Source: Alphaproteobacteria bacterium (lineage in GTDB: Bacteria; Pseudomonadota; Alphaproteobacteria; UBA6615). Taken from it: a stretch of 39,347 bases of DNA. The DNA is taken from contig JAALLF010000024.1 in NCBI GenBank assembly GCA_011087645.1, positions 1-39,347 on the forward strand. The letters run 5' to 3'. Made by a program: the position numbers and the translations under genes. Under the pieces are notes generated by a model. That model was not told the origin of the DNA. It saw only the letters and a program-made list of their open reading frames with translations, and did no database searches. Below, in pieces: positions 7,130-14,675 of this stretch (positions within the stretch are counted from its first letter, which is position 1; every line of letters starts with the position of its first letter).

Positions 7130-8242
7130 GTGAGTATGGAAGACGAGTCGGCTGAGAATCCGGAAGAAACCGAGAACTCGGAAGAAGAGGAAGTCCTCAG
7201 CGACGAGGAGATGGCTGCCCAATGGGAAGCCATGGCCGCGGGCGAGGGCGACGACGGTGACGGTGACGGCGCCGTCGACGAGCGCGTCCTCGATCAGGAC
7301 GAAATCGACAATCTGCTCGGCTTCGATGGGCCGGGTAACGACGGTGCCGATGACGGCATGTCGGTTCTCATCAATTCGGCGCTGGTCAACTATGAGCGTC
7401 TGCCGATGCTCGAAGTGGTCTATGACCGGCTCGTCCGTTTGATGACCACCAGCTTGCGTAACTTCACCTCGGACAATGTCGAGGTGTCGATCGATTCCAT
7501 TCAGTCGATCCGCTTTGGCGACTATCTGAACTCAATTCCCCTGCCGGCGATGCTCGGCGTTTTTCGCGCCGAAGAGTGGGACAATTATGGACTGCTGACC
7601 GTCGACAGCTCGCTGATTTACTCGATCGTCGACGTGTTGCTCGGCGGCCGCCACGGCACCGCGGCGATGCGCATCGAAGGCCGGCCCTATACGACCATCG
7701 AGCGCAATCTCGTCGAGCGCATGATCAATGTGGTGCTAGTCGACCTGTCGGCCGCCTTCGACCCGTTGTCGCCGGTCAACTTTCGCCTCGACCGGCTGGA
7801 AACCAACCCGCGGTTTGCCACCATCGGCCGACCGTCCAACGCCGGTATTATCGCGCGGCTGCGCATCGATATGGAAGATCGCGGCGGCAATCTGGAGCTG
7901 ATGTTGCCCTACGCCACGTTAGAGCCGGTGCGCGATCTGCTGCTGCAGATGTTCATGGGCGAAAAATTCGGCCGTGACTCGATTTGGGAATCCCATCTTG
8001 CCACCGAACTCTGGCAGACCGACGTCAACATCCAGGCCGTTCTCGACCAACAGCAAGTGTCCCTCAACGATGTCATCAATCTCCAGGTCGGGTCCCACCT
8101 GCCGTTGAACGCGGCGCCGGACGCCCCAATCACCCTGCTGTGCGGTGATATGCCGATGTTCTCCGGCAAGATGGGTCGCAAGGGTAACGTCGTCGCGGTG
8201 TGTATCGAGGAAAAGGTCGAACCGGAGCAAGTGTCGGAATGA
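7130..8242 (+). CDS. fliM: Flagellar motor switch protein FliM
   Basis: A 370-residue C-ring protein that binds phosphorylated CheY and sets rotation direction. The CheY-binding motif is DQDEIDNLL at 55-63. The middle domain begins near 90 (NYERLPMLEVVYDRL) and includes RFGDYLNSIPLPAM. The C-terminal FliN-like domain contains VSLNDVINLQVG and ends near CIEEKV. Unusually, about 54 residues precede the CheY motif. They are strongly acidic and include DEEMAAQWEAM at 25-35, which resembles motifs at the N-termini of FliN-type proteins. The GTG at 7130 is chosen because GGAG ends nine bases before it; an ATG two codons later is too far. The stop overlaps the next gene as ATGA. Confidence 0.95.
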   Translation: MSMEDESAENPEETENSEEEEVLSDEEMAAQWEAMAAGEGDDGDGDGAVDERVLDQDEIDNLLGFDGPGNDGADDGMSVLINSALVNYERLPMLEVVYDRLVRLMTTSLRNFTSDNVEVSIDSIQSIRFGDYLNSIPLPAMLGVFRAEEWDNYGLLTVDSSLIYSIVDVLLGGRHGTAAMRIEGRPYTTIERNLVERMINVVLVDLSAAFDPLSPVNFRLDRLETNPRFATIGRPSNAGIIARLRIDMEDRGGNLELMLPYATLEPVRDLLLQMFMGEKFGRDSIWESHLATELWQTDVNIQAVLDQQQVSLNDVINLQVGSHLPLNAAPDAPITLLCGDMPMFSGKMGRKGNVVAVCIEEKVEPEQVSE

Positions 8243-8679
8243 GTGTCGCCGTCGCTCTCGACCTTCTAGTCGCCGGATTGCTGGTGGCGACGATTGCCTA
8301 TGCGATCGTCCTCAACCGCCGTTTGAGCCAGCTGCGTGGCGGCGCCCAGCAAATGGAGCGCTTGATCAGCGATTTCTATCAGGCGACCACGCGGGCGGAA
8401 TCGGGTCTCTCGGCCATGAAAGAAGTGGCCGGTCGCAATGACTCCGAGTTCTTCGAGCAGTTCGAATCGATGAAGAAACTCCGCGATGAACTTGAGTATC
8501 TGGTCGAGCGTGCTGAAGGGCAGGGCGCGCGCCTTGAAGGTTTAATAAGTGATGGCCGCGCGCCGGCCGCGAAAGCCCCGGTGGGTCCGGCCGATGGATT
8601 ATCGGCCAACGCGGGTCTCGATGCCGAGCTGTTTGGCGATCCTGAACCCCGTCCGGCCGCTGTACAGGAGTTACGATGA
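8239..8679 (+). CDS. DUF6468-type flagellar-locus membrane protein
   Basis: A 146-residue protein with one N-terminal transmembrane helix (about 3-24), followed by a helical cytoplasmic or periplasmic stalk rich in Glu, Arg and Leu (to about 105). A low-complexity Ala/Pro tail ends with GDPEPRP. I recall this family as DUF6468, found beside fliM in alphaproteobacteria; its function is not established. It overlaps fliM by ATGA at the start and the next gene by ATGA at the end, which implies translational coupling. By position it may be a motor or stator accessory protein. The ATG at 8239 is preferred to an upstream in-frame start at 8200 because of this overlap. Confidence 0.75.
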   Translation: MSVAVALDLLVAGLLVATIAYAIVLNRRLSQLRGGAQQMERLISDFYQATTRAESGLSAMKEVAGRNDSEFFEQFESMKKLRDELEYLVERAEGQGARLEGLISDGRAPAAKAPVGPADGLSANAGLDAELFGDPEPRPAAVQELR

Positions 8680-9407
8680 CGTATTCCGGGTCCCCGAAAT
8701 CGCGAATGAAAATCCGTCTGCTTCCCGTTGTTATCGTCGGCGTCGCGGCCTTGTTTGTCGTGCGCGTGGGCGAGTTGTCGTTCGGCGTCGATCTGTCGCC
8801 GACACGGCCCGCCGTGGCGGCCGAGAAGAGCGACACTAAAAGCGGCGATGAGTCCAAGCCTGAAAAGGCTGGGGCGGGCGATCACGCGCCAGCCGGTGAC
8901 GCGGCGCATGCCGACGAAGCCCACGAAGCGGCGGAAGAAGACCGGCTAATCGATTTCCCGGTCGAGTTTACCCCGGGCGAAGTCGCCGTGCTGCAGGAAC
9001 TCGCCGCGCGCCGCGATGAGCTGGCGGTGTTCGAAAAGGAATTGGAGGCGCGCGAGCGTCTGCTGAACGTGACCGAAGAGCGCCTCGATAGCCGCATCGC
9101 CGAATTGCAGTTGCTGCGCGATTCGATTGAGGCGTTGGTGCGCCAATACGATGAGCAGGAAGAGTCCGAGCTGCAAAGCATCGTCAAAATCTACGAAACC
9201 ATGAAGCCGAAGGATGCTGCGAGCATCCTCGGTGACCTCGATATGAGAATTTTGCTCGGCATCATGGAAGCCATGAAAGAGCGCAAGAGCGCCTCGATCC
9301 TGGCCGCGATGGAGCCGAAACGCGCGCGCGAAGTGACAACCGAACTGGCCCGCCAACGGGCGATCGATTTGACCACGCCGGCGACCAAAACTGAGCCGTC
9401 GGGCTGA
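8676..9407 (+). CDS. MotE-like protein (coiled coil plus MgtE-N-like domain)
   Basis: A 243-residue protein with an N-terminal signal-anchor (about 13-30), an Ala/Glu/Lys-rich low-complexity linker to about 90, a long coiled coil (about 100-165, many Glu/Arg/Leu heptads) and a C-terminal helical domain (about 169-228). That domain contains YETMKPKDAASILGDLD and AMEPKRAREVT, which match the MgtE N-terminal fold. The same architecture is found in MotE, a periplasmic chaperone for the motility protein MotC in rhizobia. Here it precedes two MotB-like genes, which fits a stator-assembly role, but equivalence to MotE is inference. It starts in an ATGA overlap with the previous gene; Met11 is an alternative start. 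Confidence 0.8.
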   Translation: MTYSGSPKSRMKIRLLPVVIVGVAALFVVRVGELSFGVDLSPTRPAVAAEKSDTKSGDESKPEKAGAGDHAPAGDAAHADEAHEAAEEDRLIDFPVEFTPGEVAVLQELAARRDELAVFEKELEARERLLNVTEERLDSRIAELQLLRDSIEALVRQYDEQEESELQSIVKIYETMKPKDAASILGDLDMRILLGIMEAMKERKSASILAAMEPKRAREVTTELARQRAIDLTTPATKTEPSG

Positions 9408-9419
9408 TCCAAGGCTAAA

Positions 9420-9442
9420 CGGCCGCGGTCATTTAGCGGCCG
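9420..9442. other. Intercistronic hairpin in the motor operon
   Basis: A perfect 7-bp GC-only stem (CGGCCGC at 9420-9426, GCGGCCG at 9436-9442) sits in the only real gap of the operon (9408-9456). There is no T-tract, so it may limit read-through or stabilise mRNA rather than terminate. Confidence 0.45.
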
Positions 9443-9456
9443 CTCAAGTGAGATAA

Positions 9457-10176
9457 ATGGCAAGGTTTGACGACCATAGTGACGATCAAAGCGCCGACGG
9501 ATTTGCCCATGCATCCGCCGATCGCGACGACATCCGCGTGCGCATGCAAGCGGCGGGGCTGACATCGGTACTGTCGTTGTTCCTGCTGCTGCTGGCGTTC
9601 TTTATCCTGTTGAACAGCTTGGCGCAGTTCGAGGCGAACCGAACCAAGGCCGTCTTGGGCAGCCTCGCGGCGACCTTCAATCTGAGCGATCCCGACGGCC
9701 AGTCGCGCACCCTGGGCTCGTTCGTCGGACATCTCGAAGCGGCGGCCGATTTGGAGCGCGAAATCACCGGATTGCTGCGCACCTTGGTTGGCTTTGGCAG
9801 CTTCGATCTGATCCGAACCGGTACCCTGCTCAGCACGTCGATCGATAACAAGGTGCTCTTCACCGATGGCGTTGTGAGTTCACACAAGTTGCGCGAACTC
9901 GCCGAACCGGCGTCGGAACTGCTGACCTTGGCGGCGGATGATGTGACCATCGAGCTCACCGCCTATGGTCGCCCGTCTGGCGGCAAAGTGATCGGCGCCC
10001 GTTCCGCGGCGATCGAAGCGGCGGCCAAACGGGCCGGGGCGGTGGTTCGTACCTTTGCTGAATTTGGCGTGGTGCCGGGGCAGTTGGTGGTGGCGCTGGA
10101 AGATGGCGATCCCCGACAGACCCGCATCGAATTTCGCGTTCTGGCCAAACCGCCGACCGGGGAGGCGAGCCCATGA
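9457..10176 (+). CDS. MotB-like protein lacking the transmembrane aspartate
   Basis: A 239-residue protein with MotB-like layout: a short charged N-terminus, one transmembrane helix (about 34-54), a helical region after the membrane, and a C-terminal domain that roughly follows the OmpA/MotB peptidoglycan-binding pattern (IELTAYGRPSGG, then RSAAIEAAAKRAG, ending RIEFRVL). Its transmembrane helix is GLTSVLSLFLLLLAFFILLN and has no acidic residue, whereas genuine MotB needs an Asp there to carry ions. The OmpA-like Asp and Arg signature residues are also weak. It is followed immediately, with ATGA overlap, by a MotB-like gene that keeps the Asp. I infer a structural partner or regulator of the stator rather than an ion-conducting subunit. 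Start preceded by GTGAG. Confidence 0.75.
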   Translation: MARFDDHSDDQSADGFAHASADRDDIRVRMQAAGLTSVLSLFLLLLAFFILLNSLAQFEANRTKAVLGSLAATFNLSDPDGQSRTLGSFVGHLEAAADLEREITGLLRTLVGFGSFDLIRTGTLLSTSIDNKVLFTDGVVSSHKLRELAEPASELLTLAADDVTIELTAYGRPSGGKVIGARSAAIEAAAKRAGAVVRTFAEFGVVPGQLVVALEDGDPRQTRIEFRVLAKPPTGEASP

Positions 10177-10916
10177 GCCCGATCTCACTCGTCGCCCGGC
10201 CAACCTTGAGTAACCCGGCGGGACAAAAACGCCGCTCCGAGGCGCGCTGGCTGATCACCTTCGCCGATCTCGCCGCGGTGATGGTCGCCTTCTTCGTGCT
10301 GCTGTTCTCGATGGCCGAGGTCGATTCCGACAAATGGGAAGGGGCGACGACCGCCTTCGACCGGCAGTTTCGAATTTCCGAATCGCGCGTTACGCCGCGG
10401 CCTGTCGAAACCGCCAACATCACGCAGCGCGTCGAAGAAGCGGCCCTCGATCTGCGTTATCTCGAGCGCGTTGTCAGCGAGCAACTGGGGGGACAAACGG
10501 CGCTCGAAGATGTGCGCATGCTTGTCAGTCCCGACCGGATCGCCCTCGATTTTCCTGGCGAACTGGTCTTCGCCAATGGCCGGGTCGGGGTCACCGCGGG
10601 CGGTCGCGAGTCGCTGTTTATTCTCGGCGGTCTATTCGCCGGTATCGAAAATCAAGTCGCCGTGGTGGGCCATGTCGAACCTGCTCAGAGCGAGGATGGG
10701 CAATCGATTATCGATTGGGAGTTATCGCTGCTGCGCGCGGCGCGGGTGGCCCGCGCGCTCGAGGCTGGCGGCTACACCGGCCCGATCGAAGTGCAGGGTC
10801 GCTTTGGTAGCCACTTTGGCGACCTGGCGCCGGTTGAGCGGATCGAAGGTCCGCGCGGACTGCCGGTTCGCCGTATCGAAATCATCGTACAATCCGAGAC
10901 AGGAGACGGCCCATGA
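10173..10916 (+). CDS. Flagellar stator protein MotB (MotB family)
   Basis: A 247-residue stator B subunit. The transmembrane helix contains WLITFADLAAVMVAFFVLLF with Asp32 in the TFAD position used by E. coli MotB to couple ion flow to torque. After a plug/linker region, the C-terminal OmpA-like domain carries VVGHVEP, DWELSLLRAARVARALEAGG and a final RRIEIIV, consistent with peptidoglycan anchoring. No MotA gene is present in this window, so the A subunit is encoded elsewhere. It overlaps both the preceding MotB-like gene and the following TPR gene by ATGA, indicating strictly coupled translation. I leave the symbol empty because motB-type names vary in this group. Confidence 0.88.
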   Translation: MSPISLVARPTLSNPAGQKRRSEARWLITFADLAAVMVAFFVLLFSMAEVDSDKWEGATTAFDRQFRISESRVTPRPVETANITQRVEEAALDLRYLERVVSEQLGGQTALEDVRMLVSPDRIALDFPGELVFANGRVGVTAGGRESLFILGGLFAGIENQVAVVGHVEPAQSEDGQSIIDWELSLLRAARVARALEAGGYTGPIEVQGRFGSHFGDLAPVERIEGPRGLPVRRIEIIVQSETGDGP

Positions 10917-13900
10917 GCCGCCACATAACCTTAGCCATTCAGGCTGCGCCGTGCTGGTTTACGCGTATGGCGATCATCCCCGTTTTGGCCATTGCCATCC
11001 TGATCGCCACGATGGGCACCGCTCATGCGGCCGAGCAGGTGCGTGTTCGCGGTGGCCTGCACCCGACCTTTGGCCGCCTGGTCTTCGACTGGAAGGCGCC
11101 GGTTTCCTATAAGGTCGCGACCACCGATCAACAGCTCACCGTGACCTTCGACCGGGCGATGGAAGGTAGGTTCGACAAGGCTCGCGCCGAGATTCCCGAA
11201 TATATGGGAAATGCTCGTCTGGAGGATGGCGGCAAGCGCGTTGTGATCGACCTCAAACGCCCGATTAAGACAAACCATTTCATCAACGAGGGCTCGGTCG
11301 TCATCGATCTTCGTCCCGCGGGCGAGGCGAACGCTTCGGCCAAGACGGTACCACAGGTGCCGGTGCGGATATCAAAACGTAACGGTTACGCCCGTATCGT
11401 GTTCGATTGGCCGGTGCGCACCGACTATGATCTGTCCCAGAAGAACGATCGGGTCTCACTGACCTTTGCTCGCGCCGGCGACATCGCGGTGCCCAAATCA
11501 GCGAGCACAACCTCGCCGCTGCTTACCAGCATGCAAAGCGCGCAGCGCGACGACGGAAAACCGCAGATCGATCTGGGTGTGGCCGGACAGGTGCGCCACT
11601 TCCGCGACGGCCGCAAGGTCGTCGTCGATATTCTGAATGACAAGGACGCCAAGCCCGGCGAAACCAATAGCCAAACGGCCGCGCCGGAACCACAGACCGC
11701 TGCCGTGCCAGCGCCGACCGGCGACAGCGCGGCGAAGGGCGGCGCCCCGCTGCAATTGGTGCCGCCGAGCTTACGTGCGGCCGACGCGGCGCCGGCATCC
11801 TTGCCCGACGATGCGAAGACCCTGGATATAAAGGTCAAAGTCGAACTCGACGGCATCGGGCTGGCCTTTCCCTTTACCGACGCCACTTCGATGGCCGCCT
11901 TCCGGCGGGGCGGTTGGTTGTGGCTGGTGTTCGACCGCCCATACCGCATTGACACTTCGGCGATCGTCGCGGCAGAGGAATTTATTTCCGCCGCCGAACA
12001 ACTGGAACATGGCAACGCGACCGTGTTGCGTCTCGCCACAACCCCGGGTTTCAACGCCTCGGTGGCGCGAGAAGGCAACAGATGGGAGGTCGTCATCGCG
12101 CCGCAATTGATGCGGCCGGAAACCCGCTTGAAGGTAACCGCCAATCCTGGCCGCGACGCCAATGTTGCGCTGGGGCCGACGGTGCCCTCGACGCCCTTGG
12201 CGCTTAACGATCCGGAGGTCGGCGACCAGATTTTTGTGGTGACCGTTGCCGAAAGCGGTCATGGGCTGGCCCGGTCCCAGCAATTCAGCGATTTCCGCTT
12301 ACTGCCCTCGGTGCAGGGTGTCGCCGTTGTGCCCTATGCCGACGGGCTAAAGGTGGAGCCGCGCGGCCAGCAAATTATCGTGTCGTCCGCGCGCGGTTTG
12401 CGCTTGGCCAATGCACAGGTCCGCCGCCGGGTTCTCGCCACCGCGACGGAGAATTCCAAGGCCGAGCGGATGTACGATTTTGATGCCTGGCGCCATGGCG
12501 ATGTCGGTGATTATGCGGCCGCGCAAACTCATTTGTTGACGCAAATCGAGCATGCCGCGCCCGAGGCGCGCAATGCCGAGCGCTTGGAATTGGCGCGGTT
12601 CTATTTCGCCCAGGGTATGGGCGCGCGCGCGCGCGGCATATTGCAACTGGTCGCCGCCGAAGACGAAGACGCTACGCGGCTTGGAACGTTCAAGGCATTG
12701 CGCGGCGCGGTCGAATATATCATGGGTGATTTTGACAAGGCGCGCGCCGACCTTCTCGATCGCGACCTCGATAGCGAGCCCGAGATCGTGTTGTGGCGTG
12801 CCGCGCTGGCGGCGGAGGAAGGCCGGTTCGATGAGGCGACATTTGGCCTGCGCCAGTCCGATCGCTTCGTGCAGAGCTATCCTGATGGCATGCGCAAACG
12901 ATTTGCCTTTCTCGGCGCGGAGACCGCGTTTGCCAACGAAGATCCGCGCGGCGGCGAATTCTGGTTGGAGATCGCCGAAGGCGCCCACCTCAACCCGACC
13001 GATAGGGCCTATAAGCATGTCTTGGAAGCCAATATCGCGGCGCTCGATGGGGAAATCGACACCGCGTTAGGCATGTACGATTCCGCCATCGCCGGGCGCG
13101 ACCGCCGCAGCCGCGCCCGCGCGGTGTTGGAGAAAACCGAGCTGCTGGTCGACGAAGGTGAAATATCGACCGAGCAGGCGATCGACGATCTCGACCGGCT
13201 GCGCTATGTGTGGCGCGGTGACGGCATCGAGTTCCGGGTGTTGCGCCGGCTCGGCGAACTGCAGATCGAATCTGGCCAGTATCGCGAAGGCCTGCAAAGT
13301 CTGAAGCGCCTGGTCACGAATTTCGGCGACCATCGTCTGGCGCCGGAGATCGCCGAATATATGCGCGGCACCTTCGCCCAACTCTATGCGGCGGGAACCA
13401 TCGAGACCCTGCCGCCGGTGATGGCGATCGCCCTGTTTAACGATTTTCGCGAACTGGCGCCGGCGGGCACCGACGGTGACGCCATGATCCGCCGATTGGC
13501 GGACCGGTTGGTGTCCGTCGACCTGTTGCCCCAAGCGGCCAAACTGTTGTCCCATCAGGTGGAATTCCGCTTGAAGGGCGAGGACAAGGCGCGCGTTGGC
13601 GCCCGGTTGGCGGTTGTCCGGTTACTCGACCGGGATCCTGGCGAGGCGCTGGCGGCGATTGCCGACAGCCATTCCGACGGTATTTCCGAGGAGCTGGATC
13701 AAGAGCGCGGCCTGATCTCCGCGCGCGCTTACACCCAGTTGGCTGCCTTCGATAAGGCGCTGACGGCGCTGAACGGCAACCAAAGCGCATCAGCAGACCG
13801 GGTTCGCGCCGATATTATGTGGCAAACCCGCGATTGGGCCCAGGCGGCGGAAGTGTTCGGCCGGCTGGCTGGCAAGCCGCCGGCGCGCGGCCAGTCCCTC

Positions 13901-14185
13901 GATGACGTGCGCAGCCGCTATGTGTTGAGCCGCGCTGTGGCGTTGGCCTTGAACAGCGATTTGCCGGGGTTAGGGGCTCTGCACCGCAATTTCTCGTCGG
14001 CCATGGCGGCGACCCCGTTCGGCGCTGATTTCCAGGTCATCGCTTCGGTCGATTCCGCCGCCGCCGACTTCCAGGACGTGTTGCGGCGGGTATCGGTCGC
14101 CGATGATTTCCAAGCCTTCATGGAAGGCTATCGGGCACGCTTGGCGCAGACCCAGACCGCATCGCAGGACAGCACCGTCAATTAG
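10913..14185 (+). CDS. Giant periplasmic AMIN-like/TPR repeat protein of the motor operon
   Basis: A 1090-residue exported protein with a long signal peptide (core VLAIAILIATMG, cleavage near AHA at about 38). The first 400 residues contain repeated beta-rich blocks of AMIN-like pattern (RLVFDWKAP, RIVFDWPVRTDY, WLWLVFDRPYRID), each followed by a phase of beta strands. AMIN domains target peptidoglycan or septal and envelope sites. From about 510 on it is alpha-helical with TPR-like repeats (for example HGDVGDYAAAQTHLL, GDFDKARADLLDRD, ESGQYREGLQSLKRL). It starts in an ATGA overlap with motB and ends the operon. The layout suggests a scaffold linking the stator or rings to peptidoglycan (inference). 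I know no named function. Confidence 0.85.
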   Translation: MSRHITLAIQAAPCWFTRMAIIPVLAIAILIATMGTAHAAEQVRVRGGLHPTFGRLVFDWKAPVSYKVATTDQQLTVTFDRAMEGRFDKARAEIPEYMGNARLEDGGKRVVIDLKRPIKTNHFINEGSVVIDLRPAGEANASAKTVPQVPVRISKRNGYARIVFDWPVRTDYDLSQKNDRVSLTFARAGDIAVPKSASTTSPLLTSMQSAQRDDGKPQIDLGVAGQVRHFRDGRKVVVDILNDKDAKPGETNSQTAAPEPQTAAVPAPTGDSAAKGGAPLQLVPPSLRAADAAPASLPDDAKTLDIKVKVELDGIGLAFPFTDATSMAAFRRGGWLWLVFDRPYRIDTSAIVAAEEFISAAEQLEHGNATVLRLATTPGFNASVAREGNRWEVVIAPQLMRPETRLKVTANPGRDANVALGPTVPSTPLALNDPEVGDQIFVVTVAESGHGLARSQQFSDFRLLPSVQGVAVVPYADGLKVEPRGQQIIVSSARGLRLANAQVRRRVLATATENSKAERMYDFDAWRHGDVGDYAAAQTHLLTQIEHAAPEARNAERLELARFYFAQGMGARARGILQLVAAEDEDATRLGTFKALRGAVEYIMGDFDKARADLLDRDLDSEPEIVLWRAALAAEEGRFDEATFGLRQSDRFVQSYPDGMRKRFAFLGAETAFANEDPRGGEFWLEIAEGAHLNPTDRAYKHVLEANIAALDGEIDTALGMYDSAIAGRDRRSRARAVLEKTELLVDEGEISTEQAIDDLDRLRYVWRGDGIEFRVLRRLGELQIESGQYREGLQSLKRLVTNFGDHRLAPEIAEYMRGTFAQLYAAGTIETLPPVMAIALFNDFRELAPAGTDGDAMIRRLADRLVSVDLLPQAAKLLSHQVEFRLKGEDKARVGARLAVVRLLDRDPGEALAAIADSHSDGISEELDQERGLISARAYTQLAAFDKALTALNGNQSASADRVRADIMWQTRDWAQAAEVFGRLAGKPPARGQSLDDVRSRYVLSRAVALALNSDLPGLGALHRNFSSAMAATPFGADFQVIASVDSAAADFQDVLRRVSVADDFQAFMEGYRARLAQTQTASQDSTVN

Positions 14186-14348
14186 ATTCAGCCACCCTCC
14201 AGCGTTGGGCGAAAGTCCATCTGTCGGGTGGTATCAGCGTATTTATCGGCTACACTCCCCGCCGGCTCTGATTAACCGAGCCGCAGCGCCGACGCCTGTT
14301 CGCGATTTGCACTTCTGTTTAAAAACAAATGCCTAAGGGAGGTTTATA

Positions 14349-14615
14349 ATGTACTTTATGACTGTTTGGACGTTTAGTCCGGAGAATTCACAAGCCACGA
14401 TTGAACGCTTCATGGAAACCGGCGCCGTACCGCCCGAAGGTGTCACCATGTTGTCGCGCTGGCACGACGCGGCCGGTCATCGTGGTTTCGCGATCTCCGA
14501 AACCGATGATCCGATCGCCTTGGCTAAATGGTGTCGGGGCTGGACCGATTTGTTGGAGTTCGAGATCATTCCCGTGCTCAATGACGAACAGCTCGCCGCT
14601 GCCCTTTCGGAATAG
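14349..14615 (+). CDS. DUF3303-like small protein
   Basis: An 88-residue soluble protein with the pattern of the DUF3303 family, a small ferredoxin-like fold: an opening MTVWTFSPENSQATIERFMETG-type strand and helix (first 20 residues after Met4), SRWHDAAGHRGF, then DDPIALAKWCRGWTDLLEFEI and a C-terminal helix. No catalytic residues are evident. A strong ribosome site (GGGAGG) lies six bases before the ATG at 14349. It is separated from the motor operon by 163 bp and faces the convergent sulfotransferase gene. Its function is unknown and it need not be flagellar. Confidence 0.75.
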   Translation: MYFMTVWTFSPENSQATIERFMETGAVPPEGVTMLSRWHDAAGHRGFAISETDDPIALAKWCRGWTDLLEFEIIPVLNDEQLAAALSE

Positions 14616-14675
14616 CGGGACGGGGTGATCGGTAGGCGCTGCCCCTCTAAACAGCGTCCGCCACATCCGAATTAT

